From assembly GCF_002443255.2 (NCBI RefSeq), contig NW_019211458.1:41296365-41360364 (forward strand): a stretch of 64,000 bases of DNA. Direction: 5' to 3'. Below, one piece after another: positions 51,752 through 64,000 of the stretch. The stretch comes from Varroa destructor (lineage: Eukaryota; Arthropoda; Arachnida; Mesostigmata; Varroidae). Within the stretch, counting starts at the first letter, position 1, and every line of letters begins with the position of its first letter. The translations under genes and the position numbers were made by a program. Below the pieces are notes generated by a model. The model saw only the letters and a list, made by a program, of their open reading frames with translations, had not been told where the DNA came from and ran no database searches.

Positions 51752-54648
51752 GCTAAAAAACGAATTCTAAAAGAGACGATGATTCTATTAAGATATAATA
51801 AAAATTATGGTAGAAAAGCTAGGAGGGAGCAAGGAAGTAAAACGTAATAGTGGGTAGTCGTGTTATTACCAAGGATCTAAGCATATGTCAATAAAAAGTT
51901 TGAAATCATCTAAGGCTAAATGTAAAAAACCTCAGTGTTTTCATGCTACACGAATTAATGCAGAATTCGTATTTCTATCTGCGAAACTTCACAAAAACGC
52001 AGTTAACGAAGTCATTTATAAAGCGACTGATGACGAATGATGAAAAGGTACATCGTATATAACGATAATGTACAAGTAAAGAAAATGTGCCTTACAAACA
52101 GTGGCAAAGTCCAGACGTACGCCAAAGAAGGTGATGTTATACTTCTGATGGGTGACCGTGCATTATATGTCGCTGTTTCTTCTATGGAAATTTTTTCATT
52201 ATCAACAGTTAAAACATGTTCTTGGAAAAATCGATCTAGTGAACAGAAAAGGCCTCGTTCTCAAGCATGCCACTAAAAAAAGTATCCGGCAATAATCCCG
52301 GCAACAATAAAGACAACTTGGACGTGAAATTTCAATGCACCGTCATATAGCCTAGAGCTAATGCGGTCAAATTATCATTACAGGTGTGGTCTTGACCTTG
52401 CTGACCTGTAAATTATTAGACCCGAGCTTGTCTGTTTCGATCTCTGCAGGATTGCCTTAATGATGTTAATTTTGTTTTACTAATGGGATGAAAAAGCTAC
52501 TTAAACCAGGTTCTCGCCCAGAAACCTCAGAAGCTCTAGAGGGACAAAACTGTAGAGTAGCCGAAAAATAGCCGAAAGGTATCGATAAGTATGTTATTTT
52601 AAACTTGAAAAAAAAAAAGCTTCAATTGTGACTTAAAATGGCTAATAGTTTTTCGAGGATCCAATAGTTGGTGTCGTAAAAAAGGTGTACTCATATTTAA
52701 TAATGTGAAGAGAGCTATATTAAAGCATATCTAATTTCTTAAAGCCTATACGTTCAATTTGACTTATCTGAAAATCACACGCAGCAATTGGCCAGACAAA
52801 CTACAATACTGAACAAAGACTAAAATATTTACATATGCAAACTCGGAGATAGATCTTCTCCTATTAGTCGTTCTCTAGTTTCAATTAATTAGTACTGCAA
52901 TACTTTCGAGGAAAATGGCTGGTTGGAGCAAAGCGTCATTCGGCCGTTCCCTTTTACCCAGGACCTCAATGTCGTCGTGGTCATCGATCTCTCTTCGATT
53001 TTGATTGTTTCTTTACATCAACCGGACATTACTCGTGTGATTCGTAGAAGGGAACGATCTGCTTAAACTAGTGCATGTCATAGATCGGGTAAGGTGTTAC
53101 AATACACCGTTATACATAATTCGATCTAGCTTTTTAGATAAGTTCCACAGAATTTTAACATACTGCTGTGATTTATCACCACGCGCTACGTGTGAAGAAG
53201 TCACAAAGAAAAATGACAAAGGGAAACTGATCTCATAGATCGCATATCGATGGGCACCAATAGCAGAAACAGCAATTGCAGAATAGTATCAACTGCCTCT
53301 CGTGTTTATATCATAGTCGCGTAAATGTGTCTGCCGATTTTCTTGCTGGTGAAAAGTCGCTCAACTAGATCGGTTAATGGAATTAGAATATCTCAATAGA
53401 GATACGCTGGCCTCTCTGCAAATAGACTGCTTTCTTGTGACTTTAACGTTTCACTACATAACATTCGTTCCTGTGTTTTGACGGCACGATTTTAATTTAA
53501 AACTATGCCAACTGCTATACATTTACGTTCCGCCATAGTATAAACCATTGGCCTGTTCGAAGTTATGTAAACCTCTTTGAATAATAACACAGATTATAGG
53601 TTATTCGCTTGTCCTGCATAACTTAGGATCGAATAAATTATGGGCACTAGCGTATGAACAAACTGTACATACATTGGCAGTACTCTTTTATCACCCACTC
53701 AGTCGTAGAGCTGTTTCGTCTCGTCATGTAGCCCTATTGAAAGCCTCACGGAAATAATCCATATACCCACTGTCCGCATAATTGCATATGCTTTGCTATG
53801 TTTGAAGATATGCTTGCTTAATACACATAGTCAATGCGATTATAATTAGATTGTGTTGTTAGTCTACGACAGCGTTTTTATCTAGAACAACTTGGCGACT
53901 TTCGCTAGCCCTGCACCCCAGAAACTCGTCCTTTTGTAAACATTACCGGTTGCTGGAAAATGCTTTGATTTCCAGAAAGGGGTTCCAAAACCTTTGTTCT
54001 TGTCAGAAGGTAAAAAATAGTCACTCTGTTTAGTTAACGCGGAACGAAGCCTGCTAACAAAAGACAATCTTGGCCAAGGCCATCGTTATACTGTGTAAGT
54101 TACGCCGTCCGACGCCCACATCTTACTTATCGGAAATGGCATTCGGCGAGGGTAACGGATGTATACCCCTTCTAAGCGAACACTTGTTCTGTATAACTGT
54201 ATTTTTTTTCAGCTGAGACATATTGCTGAGGAACAGAATGATGTAGATGTACGAATGGTAATAGGTCTTCTATATTCGAATAGTCGTTCAATCAAAATTC
54301 GTATTATTAGAGTAAGTTAGATCTTCAAGCTTTGTGATGTATGCACGATTGTCAAACCATCTTTGGCGGACGCTTAAAGAAGTTTACTTTGGTTAAATCG
54401 AAAACATGTATTTTATAGAAAGAACGCTATGATAATTTTGTATCTAAAGTGATTTGAATCATCTAAATTTTGAAAATTGGTGAAACCACAAAGATCAGCT
54501 GCCTTATGTAAATGCAAGCAACTTTGATGCTAACCCTCGTCGAGCCAGTTTAACTTTTTCGATAAGTTAGTAAGTAAAATTAGTAAGCTTAAGGTTCTAA
54601 AGTAAACGTTGATTCCTGACGTCAATATCTGCAAAAAGTGCATATAAA

Positions 54649-54691
54649 TAAATTCGATGAAAACTTTTTTTTTTTTTAAATTCGATGAAAA
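54649..54691. repeat. Poly(T) tract flanked by 15-bp direct repeats
   Basis: The word TAAATTCGATGAAAA occurs at 54649-54663 and again at 54677-54691, with C plus twelve or thirteen T between. Direct repeats of this size flanking a homopolymer look like the target-site duplication and tail of an extremely truncated retrotransposon insertion, with the poly(A) tail on the - strand. A simple slippage duplication is the alternative. Confidence 0.6.
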
Positions 54692-55045
54692 ATTGAGGAA
54701 AATATTTCTGGTCAGTTCTGTATCCAATTGGCAAAATTGTAGCCAACTAAACAATTTGTCTAACATTCGTAATTAGTAATGGATGAAAAATAAATCCCAT
54801 GAAAAAGCGTTTTAAATTCGTAAAGACAAAACTGCTAGTTCAATGTGAGAATTAGATAAATTTTTAGTTACCTGTCAAATTATTTAGCTGACATAACGAT
54901 GCTTATATTTAAAAATTTTCAAGAATACTTTTTGATAATGGCACACCAATTAACAGTATACCTGTGGATATTTAAAGACTTTGTCTTTAAGTTAGGGGAC
55001 AATAATATTTAGCGAAGGTCTTATTATTCCTGTGCATTGAGAGCA

Positions 55046-55048
<3 letters not shown>

Positions 55049-55096
<48 letters not shown>
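55049..55096. repeat. TA microsatellite
   Basis: An uninterrupted AT dinucleotide tract of about 48 bp, the longest in the window. Confidence 0.97.
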
Positions 55097-55098
<2 letters not shown>

Positions 55099-56965
55099 TA
55101 AGGAAACAAACAGAATATTAATTTTAAATAAACACACACCTGTGACTATATTAGATCAGAGTGAGTAACTGTAAAGCGTCCGTTCCTGCAGCGAAAATGA
55201 AAAGCTCAGGCGCTTCGTTCTTGACTTGCTCTCAGACCGGGGTCAATGGCTGGTGATGTGGGCGAAATCGCACAGAAATTGCCAGAACGGTTGCTTAATT
55301 GCGAGTCCTATCCGTAGGTGTTCGACGACAGAAAGCTTTACCGATCTGTTGAGTAGTACGAAAGCCTCACAGAACAACGGGAATGACAGCTGGAGCAGGT
55401 TCTGACGTAAGAACTCCCATATTTGCAAGGAGGGACCACGCTGCGTTCGATTTCAGGATCTTAGTTTTCAGAAGTTTTCAGAATTTCAGTTTGGAAAGGC
55501 AGGGCTAGCCGAAACCGTGATTTTACGGTTATAGGACGAATGAAAAGACGTTTGGAAGATTTGTGTGAGGTTTGAATGAGCACTACTGGATGAGCTGGAG
55601 GTTAGACTTACATGCCGCACGCCCCTGGCAGACATTTAAAGAAGTACAATATTAATAATACTCAAATATCGCGAACTTCATCATGGCAGCTGAGTAGATT
55701 GGTACCACAAATTAGTTCCAATGGTCCGAACTTAAATCTTGAAGGAGCACGCTTTCGGAAGCACACCGCACAAAAAAGGAACACCAGTTGCTATCGTCGT
55801 GTTCTAAGAAAATGCATATCAATGCATAGGGTTTGTGGGTAAAAGTCTTAATTCACAAAGCAAGGAAAATTGGAGTGGTGAACTCCAGATCTGTTAACGC
55901 TCTGATGATAAGGCCGTGCTGCAGACGGTCGAACACGCATGCATGACTTACTAAGCAATGACTCCTAAGTGGACAGTCAATTCGCAGTGGACGGCAATGA
56001 CACGAGCGCCGCGAGAAGGATGAAAGATCAATATCTTCACCCTCAACAAAGGTACATTTCGAGGGGTCATGATCAGCCCTATAAAAATCAGCCAAAACCT
56101 TGACGTTTCGCCTACTAATGACGTGTTATTTTCTGGATAAAGAAATATGGGCTAAAGCACGTGATTTCGTATGTGGCTGCGATGTGTGCCGGCTTATTTG
56201 GGTAAGCCACAAAAGCGCATCTCTGTTTACCTGGATCATCTGAAGATCAGACCTAGTGGCTATGAAGCGACCTTTACTGTCAGCTAGCGACAAAGTTAAA
56301 TCGCATTTATGCCAATAAGATGGTGCCACTCATTTAGATACCCGACATCTCTAATGATATGCCATAATATGTCAAAGTATTGAGCATTTATGTTCAATAA
56401 CTATAGTCTATGATTATTTACAAATCGAAAATGCAGTTCTACTTGGCATAATGGTATGTTTTCGTATAAGTCATTGTACGTAAATTGCTGCTTAGCCTGT
56501 GAAATGTTGTTGTTTACCTCATCATACTTGGTCTGCTCTGGGGTGTGTGAATGACCCTAGTTTTAAGCTGTACGCTTAGTCAACTAAGCGTTTAACTCCG
56601 TGTTCTTCCTGTGTCCCTGGCCCTACCTTGAATCAGCCGCGTTCTTACATTTGTAACGATTTTTCAACATTAACGTGCTAATCCGCTAAGTCAAACCGCA
56701 ATAGGTGCGACAATGACCATAGTATGAGGTTGTCAAGAGTAAACATTTGCAACTATCTGCCAGGCCAAGGATATGACAATTTTTAGCATTTATAAAACCG
56801 ATGTCAAGAAGTATGTTTATGCTTTGGCCTAAGCAACATCATTATGCTTGTCGTTAATCAAACCCACCCAACAAATGTAACGATAGAAAAACATGTTTAT
56901 CTTTTTACAGATCCATTTCTGTTGCTATGCACATACATGTCATCGGTTATTTGTACGTTGTTTCT

Positions 56966-57030
56966 CAACTAAGGCTCAACGTGACATACAACCTCTCATT
57001 CTATCAGACGCCTGGCTCCCAGTTGTCCAT
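56966..57030 (-). repeat. Dispersed repeat family, copy F (reverse strand)
   Basis: Read on the - strand, this segment contains CTGGGAGCCAGGCGTCTGAT followed by AGAATG, matching the family's central block at all but two positions. After an apparent deletion comes a diverged 3' block (TATGTCACGTTGAGCC, then TAGTTG). It is the only copy seen in reverse orientation. Confidence 0.5.
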
Positions 57031-59058
57031 GCCCGAGTTCGAACCCATATATAATAGAATACGGTAAGCTCGCCAATTTCTATTCCTGCTAAGCTTTGCT
57101 AATTAGGCGTTCTAACACTTTACACACAAGCGACCAGTGGGTTCATACTGGTTCCGACATCTTTGCACACAAATGAGACATCTGTGATACCTCGTGATTT
57201 TTCCTTACTTCTTAACTGAGCTCGCTGACTGGGATGTTCGTCGTTAGCGAATGAAACAGTATGCAGCAAACGAGCTTTGAGTACAAAAAGCTCTGATGAG
57301 CATCGATGCGCTAGAAATATACTCTTAATCCATAGAAATAAAACGTTATTACCAGAAATAATCGATGGATTACATTATGGTAATAATATGGATGGTTGAA
57401 CAATTACTACTAACTTGAAAGCCTTTCATTGTCAGTACAAAAACAGTGAACTTATTATGCCAATAAATCAAGGAAACGCATTTATGGACCCAACGTAGTT
57501 TTTTACCATTTGTTCCTATTCATACTTCTCCCATTCTTTAGCGTTTATTGCAGTGCATGGCATCTTTACCACACGCTAAAGAGACATTTACATCTTCAGT
57601 TTCGGTCGGTTTTCGGGAACTTGTTCTAAGACTCACTTTCTTTTTCGGCAATCAGTCGTCGCTCGTTACCTTCTGGCATAACCAGATATAAATGAACCGG
57701 ACTGCACGATGCTTCCACCGTATTGAGAGTCAGTCATCTAGCTAAGCAGTCTGCAGGACTCGCATATTCTAAGCTAGCATTTGTGCCATAATTGCAGTCT
57801 AGGGGCACGCAAGACAAGTTCTGTAGAATAAGCGGCGGAAATACGATCTACTGCGTAGATGTACATGCATAGTAAGAATAGGGCATTTGGGCGAGCAGTT
57901 GCTTAAGCAGAAAGATTTTTCACCTCGACCTAACTGCGAAGGATGACGGCGGCTACGATACCTGTTTTTCGCTCCGCTTCGTCCTTGTTACAGTAATAGA
58001 CGTTTAGATAGAATATCCCGTGCACTAGCGCACGCTGCTCAGTCATTTCGTCTCATCTCAGGCATTCGCCGACACGAGAGGCACGTCGATGCTGAGTGGG
58101 GCATGCTTTCATGGACGAGGTAATGACTGGCCACCAACAGGCCAAGTTTGAATGGTTCCAGCAGTAAAAGGCTGCTGATGAAGTCGCCGCATCGCGGACG
58201 ACTACATACACATTGTCGTCATTGTACAGCACTATCGCTGAACATATTTCACAAGGCACTGAGCTGCACCGCCGTATCGCAAGTCTAAGGATAAACTAGA
58301 TTCAGCAAATTATTTCTTGCTGTATCTTAACAAGAGATTTCTTTTCCTTTCAAAAGCGGTTACTGGGGCTCGGAGTTATGGGCAATCTTGCGAACAACCT
58401 TAGCACCCCTTTCCATCACTTTTTGAAACGGCGTTTCCGGAACCTCTTTTTGGCTTTTGTCGCATTGCTAGTCTTGGTTTAGCGCGAGGCCGTTTGCCTC
58501 AGTACGACTATCACTAGCGTCGTTATCCTGTTGCACCTTGAAAGGAAGTGAAATTTCAAGTCACACAAGACAGCGGCGCCGATGAAGCAATGGTGATGAT
58601 TTGCGACGAATATAGCCACACATACTCATTAGAAAACCCATTGAACGCTTGCTAGCAATCGGGCTTCAGTAGTGCAGACTATGTTCCAAACGGCGGAGAA
58701 GATTCATTCATTAAATTGCCATTAGCAGTATGCTAGCGTGGCTGGCGATCACAGATTGACGGGTCTGAAGGGACAGTTTACGCTGCTTATGGGTGTATAC
58801 TGTTATCGAGCACGGGTCTCTAGTTTCGCTGGAGTTGGAAAAACTAGTGAGAAATCTGAGCGAAATCAGCAGGAAGCGGATCGATCGAATAGTAAGGCAA
58901 GCTCTTTGGGTGGAAGGGAAAAGAGCAGATTGCTTCCGGCCAATACCATTAAAATGGTAACAACTGTGAAACAGTAAAACGTTACCCAGTGCGGAATAAA
59001 AAAGGACAACTTGAAAGGTAGGAGAACCGTGGACGATAGCTAGTGGATAAGGCTCTTT

Positions 59059-59082
59059 TTAGGTTGCGATTTAGGTTGCGGT
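59059..59082. repeat. Short tandem duplication
   Basis: The 12-bp word TTTAGGTTGCGA is followed directly by TTTAGGTTGCGG. It is a simple local duplication with one difference at the last base. Confidence 0.7.
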
Positions 59083-61191
59083 AAGCGTTTTCTCTGTTTT
59101 ATTCTGTAAGAGGCGCAGTAAAGATATTCGTGGGAATTTAGGCAATAAAGCACAGTTGTCTGTTGCAGCTTGACGATATTCATAAGAAATTTCGAAAAAA
59201 AAACAGGTTTTTAAATGTAATACCGATAAACTCAAAGCTGATATATTCTACAGCATTATTGTAGCATTGCTTTAAAGGATATAAAAGCCTGAGGACCTTA
59301 AGGATAGCCATGTAATTATCCCCGATGCTGCAAGGTGTATATGTGTCTTAATAAGGTAATAATTCTCTTCCTATCTAGATATTCATTCACAGACATTTGA
59401 AGGAGGAATAGATGTCTACAATCGGTAGGTGAAGGAAGAATTAGCCGGCTGAAGCATTTCGGTCGTTCTTGTCAAGCCTTTGAATTAGTAGTAAGTGAAA
59501 CAGATATTTGTCATCATGATTTAAAAACGTCCGCGACGTAGAATGATGGAATTAATCATTGTATCTTAGTCGCTGTTCAAAATAAACATTACGTTTTTTG
59601 TAATGGTTCCGAATGGACCTCTTCTCGAATTTGTGCCTCATGTCTGAAAATCGAGGGATTATTTTTGCAAATTTTGAGGTCAATCTTCATTTTAACGACG
59701 GCCATGTTGATTTCTTGTGCCGTACAATTCAGCTGTCATCTGACAATACACACAACTCAAACTTGTTATCTGTCATTTCGAAAACCGAAGCCACCCTGAA
59801 GTACTAGACTGAAGGCATGTTATTTCATTACCATCATTTCATTACCAATATTGAAATGGTGCTAATGGTCAAGTTGCCCAGAGGTGCAATTCAGTCAAGG
59901 CGATTAGGATTAATATACACTTTTCTAGTGAGAAGGTTCTAGACGCTACCTGTAAACTCTAATTTTGCCTGTCAATACCTCATACAATTGTTGCTGTACT
60001 AGGTCTGTTTATTGCCGAAGAAAAAACCGTAGTTTAAAGGTTTTCAATTCGCTTGACGTAAATTGTCGCTGAATTGCTAACATTTTAGGTACGCTTTGAT
60101 GAATATCAAGCGACCGTATTTAAACATGAAACGGTTCTCTCAAAAATGAGCTGGCGCATCAAGGCCTCAGCCGTATCTCTAGATACAAAGTTCTCCTCTG
60201 AATTCAGCAAACACCGCAGTGGTTTGCATAATTCATAACTTACGTCAAATAAGTTTTAGATCTTTTTAAGTTTTGCAGATGCTTTATGTTGTATCAAGTT
60301 GATTTTGGAGGGTTTACGTACAGCGGGTCTGGCAGCTACCATGTACCTTGACATTTTTATGGATTCTTAAAACATAATGCACGAATCCTAGATCAAAGAA
60401 CTCCACGTTTAAATGCATTCCCATAACGTCATGTTTGATAGACAGTGATACAAGCTAGCCTTTCGTTCGTTAAGAATAACTAAGAACAATATTAATTTTC
60501 TAAGCTAGCGTCATTTCTGAATTCTCCCAAAGCGTGCTAATAAAAAACATTTTTGAGAGTCTTCATTTCATATCAGGAAAGTGACGAATAAAAATGAAGG
60601 TGAAGTTTTAAACTACTAAGAGATTTCGTTTCACCTTGTATATACATCATTTTCATCAGTAATTATATTACAGAACACTATATATTGAAACAAACTAGTG
60701 TACTAATTTACTTATCGTCCGTCGCAGCGCCACATACGATCAGATCTTATCACCAGGCGACCAAGGGTACACATCTCGTTAAATTCTTTAATTGTATGTA
60801 TGTAGTTTTTGCTCTCATTACGCAGAGCGAATAGATCAATTGGCCCGCTAGAAAATGTAGAAAGTTTTTTAAACAAACGTGTTGATAAAAGCGACAAAAA
60901 ACATCTCAAAATAAGATACGTGCTTCTCTCTGTATTCGGATATCGTGATTTAGTGCAATTGATAAAACGATTTTCGTAATTGCTTCTGACCGAGCTCTAT
61001 ATATGTACAAAGGAATAGTGCCTCTATCTTATGTCACTTTTCTACATTGAAGCTTTTAAAATTCGGCTTTAGAGTCTCGACGAATGTTGCATTGTAGAAA
61101 TACATATTCCACTCGCATCCTATATTTTTTATTCATTATTACCTATCTTTTGATATGTTTCAGCCCTAAAATGAAAAGATTCGTAGCGAAA

Positions 61192-61231
61192 TCCGGTGTT
61201 ATAGCCATTAGTCCGGTGTTATAGCCACTAT
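61192..61231. repeat. 20-bp tandem duplication
   Basis: The unit TCCGGTGTTATAGCCATTAG is followed directly by a second copy that differs only in its last few bases (CACTAT in place of CATTAG). It looks like a recent local duplication. Confidence 0.8.
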
Positions 61232-64000
61232 TCCATGAATGGTTTAAATCAAGATTAACCATACCGGTGCCGACATCGTAATCCGTCGCAGAGTACGGTA
61301 TTCGAAACTTTTTTTGACGCCGGCAAGCTATTAATGTTTTCGAAAATCTACAATTATATCCAGTCAACAAGGCGAAGCATCCTGCCACTTAACCGAAAAA
61401 ATTGGTCTTGCTTGACCCAAACTGCCGATCACCCTCGAGCCAGTGATTTTCATTTTTGTAACGTATGCGTGGGTAAGAAGATTTCGCTCACTCAATTTCT
61501 AGACCCTTACATATTTCCTGGGCACAATATAGGCGAACGGTACCAACGTTGTGTGCAGTGCATGACAAAACAGCTACTTCTAGATGAGATCTGCTGTCAG
61601 TTTCGTAGCCGTCATTGGCTTAGTCACAATTAACAGTGTAAAAAGCCATCAGAAAAATCGTATAGTTAAAGCAGGTTAAGGATGAATTTAAATTTTGTTA
61701 TCCACAAGCGTCGATCAAAGTTGCAAACAACCTTAAAATCCCGTAGCCACGTTTATAACGAACGGAAAGAGACTATGTGCTTGGAATCTATAAAGAGAAC
61801 TAAACTGTGCTATTGGATTTATGGGATTTTATTTATAAAACACGTAATTGCTTTTAGTGCTTTTAGAACGAATGCTTCAAATTGAGTTGATCCTTTGATG
61901 CAACGTCTTTGATATAATAATGTAATAACCTCGTGACGGTTCCTCCGCTGACGGTAATAGCGGCAGATCTAGAGGGTTTTTACAAGACACCACTCTAAAA
62001 CGGTCTGCACAGTGGTCGACAGGTCAGTCTCTATGCTTTGAGCAATCACGAATATCACAAGGACGATCTAAATCAATCAGTCCATTCACCTAGCCCTAAA
62101 ATCATCTTGAGGTGTGTCTTATGTATTAAAAACAAAATGTATTAAATCCCTTTTTGAGGCAGTATGAAAATATCCTTATTTTCATAAAACATCTAGCTTG
62201 TTCAATGAAATCGCCGTCAAAGTTTGTTTACGTAGCAAGGATTTACAAGAAAGCCTATTTGCCAAATGCAGCTGAATGGGTCCGTACCGATACGCAAAAA
62301 AGTACATACTTTTCTATAATGGTGTTTTTTAAACATCCATCGGTCGATACTACAAAATGCCCTTGAAATTGCATTATCGCTTTTTGGGGCAACTTTAGCC
62401 AATAAAAGTAGAAACCCATCACATAAAGATTTCTAACAGATAACCTTGATCGGAGTCTCTTTTAAGTGCAGTTCCTCGCCGTGTTTAGCTGATCGAAAAG
62501 TCATCTTCCCCTTTTAATTAATCATCTACTTTCTTTTTTTCGTGTGGGACGGCTGAACTTGAAATTGAGTCAGAGACAAAATTTAAGTGGGGGGTAATTA
62601 GTAACAGTGTAGGACACAAACTCACGAATCAGCGGTGACTTTAACCGCTAGAAGGTTCCAGCCGATCACTGGAGCATCAGTCTGGCTCAGGATTTGCCGA
62701 AAATCATTTTGACCTCACTGAGTAATTTAGCGCTCTAGAAAAACCCATTCGACTATGCTATGAAAAAGACCGCATAAGATTTTCTAGTAAATGATCGACT
62801 GACTGATTTAAAGTACTTATCGCCTACCAGGATGCGAATAGCAATTAGGTATGACTTGATTCTGTGATCACCTACATCTCGAACATTGACCATTCCTAAA
62901 GACTTCACAACTACTACCGTCTTTGATTGCATTCATAAATGGTGAATTTTCACTGAAAACGTGCCCCATAGTTATCCTGTATTTTGTTGAGAGATGGAGA
63001 AAATGTAACAATCGAACACTCCGTTATATCCGTATGATGAGATTTTTTACCACGTGTCACTGAGTAGGAGAAAGTCCGGTAAAACCTTTTATGACTTCGA
63101 AAGAAATGCTTGAATGCGATGCAGCTCACGTTTCCACTAGAGCACTTTTCCCTATGACTAATTTACTAGCCACGCGGCAAAGCTTGTTTATTTAACTATC
63201 ACTAGCTGTTCGTATCGGTTTTCCCGCGCAACATTGCAAAGGGGGCTTTTAAGGATCTTGCTGGAAGTTAGAAAAACTTCGGAGCGAGCATTGATGATGT
63301 TTGCTCAAGTATCCACTAATAGTTTCATTATCAAGATAACTTCCAAAATACAAGATATCTGTTAGAATATTCCCCTTCTAGTTAAGTTGCTTTGTCTGTT
63401 AGCGTTTGTTAACTGAGATAGTTGTTGGAAGCGAAAGGAGCGACAAGTAGATTATGTTTAGGTGGTTCTATCTGTTGATACTTAGATGTCTATTTGAGAC
63501 TTTCAGTAAAGTCTTGGAGATTCTGAAAATGGTTAGGGTTTGCTCTAACTGCGATAGTAGGCGCAATTGAACGATAACAGCTGCGACCGTCAACTAAGCT
63601 GTTTCGAACAATTTATTTCGTTTGCATGTAACCTATGAAGCGAAAGTTTTTTTCTGCTAGCCAACAGAACATGATCACAAAGCAACGTTTCGAAATAATG
63701 CGGGTGATTTGAGGTACGCGACGGTTTCATCACTTCGAAAAATGTTAAATGTTGAAAAAGGGAATTACGTAATCCTGTATAGTGGTACAAACATGAACGG
63801 TAGATGTTGATTTCTTCCCTTGAATTAGAAACGATTGTGTAGCTTAACTCGTTGTAGATCTAAGTTGTTGTCCCAAGATGTGTAAGACGATAAGATCATG
63901 AGAGCCTAGAGCCTTTATTTGTGCTCTTTTGATGGACTTTACTACTTGTAAACTAAAAAAAAACTACTAGTTATTTTCATCTGTTAATATTTTTTCATTT

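Larger units (their letters stand above)
47075..64000. other. Downstream sequence without a recognisable gene
   Basis: Short open frames only (up to 121 codons at 50462-50827, with a non-ATG start and poly(T)-coded Phe). A GC-richer area at 57.6-58.5 kb has a - strand frame (58053-58259) without a recognisable motif. Structured elements are a perfect hairpin at 49551, a small hairpin at 51723, duplicated 15-mers around poly(T) at 54649, a long TA microsatellite at 55049, a - strand dispersed repeat copy near 57.0 kb and a 20-bp tandem duplication at 61192. Confidence 0.55.

Noticed and set aside
57030..57052. tRNA-like B-box word GAGTTCGAACCC
   Set aside because: No acceptor stem, D arm or anticodon arm could be folded around it. 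It lies next to repeat copy F. It may hint at a tRNA-derived SINE, but other copies lack the word.
58053..58259. - strand frame in the GC-richer area at 58 kb
   Set aside because: Non-ATG start and no recognisable motif. Nearby splice-like words exist on both strands and do not assemble into a model.

Overview
The window looks like part of an invertebrate animal nuclear genome, most likely an arthropod. An AT-leaning background carries many TA microsatellites and homopolymer runs, and the one recognisable gene is split by GT-AG introns of about 5.8 and 10.4 kb. No bacterial operons, rRNA, tRNA, CRISPR or intact transposon could be identified. A chelicerate (mite or tick) is a guess from gene compactness and receptor type; nothing in the sequence proves the species. 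Positions 1-79 are an assembly gap.

The single well-supported gene lies on the + strand at about 29.1-47.1 kb. It encodes a seven-transmembrane biogenic-amine receptor of the alpha-1-adrenergic-like/octopamine-tyramine class. Three coding exons (29373-30264, 36065-36298, 46659-46867) join in matching phase (1, then 1) to give a predicted 444-residue protein. It has all the class A hallmarks: Asp175 in TM3, the DRY motif at 192-194, CWFP at 365-368 and NPxxY at 403-407. A 5' leader exon probably begins at a clear splice acceptor (exon start 29149). A GC-richer stretch at about 27.2-28.3 kb is a candidate promoter and 5' UTR region. Polyadenylation hexamers lie about 200 bp past the stop.

The rest is intergenic or intronic. 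The longest other open frames (132 and 133 codons) are about as long as chance would give in this much sequence of this composition, so they are reported as weak or rejected. The non-genic sequence is not featureless. I see a degenerate dispersed repeat of about 90-140 bp in six places: 285, 5747, 8958, 33385 and 43446 on the + strand, and 57030 on the - strand. There are two perfect short-spacer inverted repeats (24-bp arms at 12185 and 28-bp arms at 49551), an imperfect 22-bp hairpin at 45468, a poly(T) tract flanked by 15-bp direct repeats at 54649, a 20-bp tandem duplication at 61192, and several TA or CT microsatellites.

I found no multi-gene system. The points most worth following are the receptor's class and intron placement, the possible alternative C-terminus at the strong splice donor overlapping its stop codon, the unnamed repeat family, and the two perfect fold-backs.
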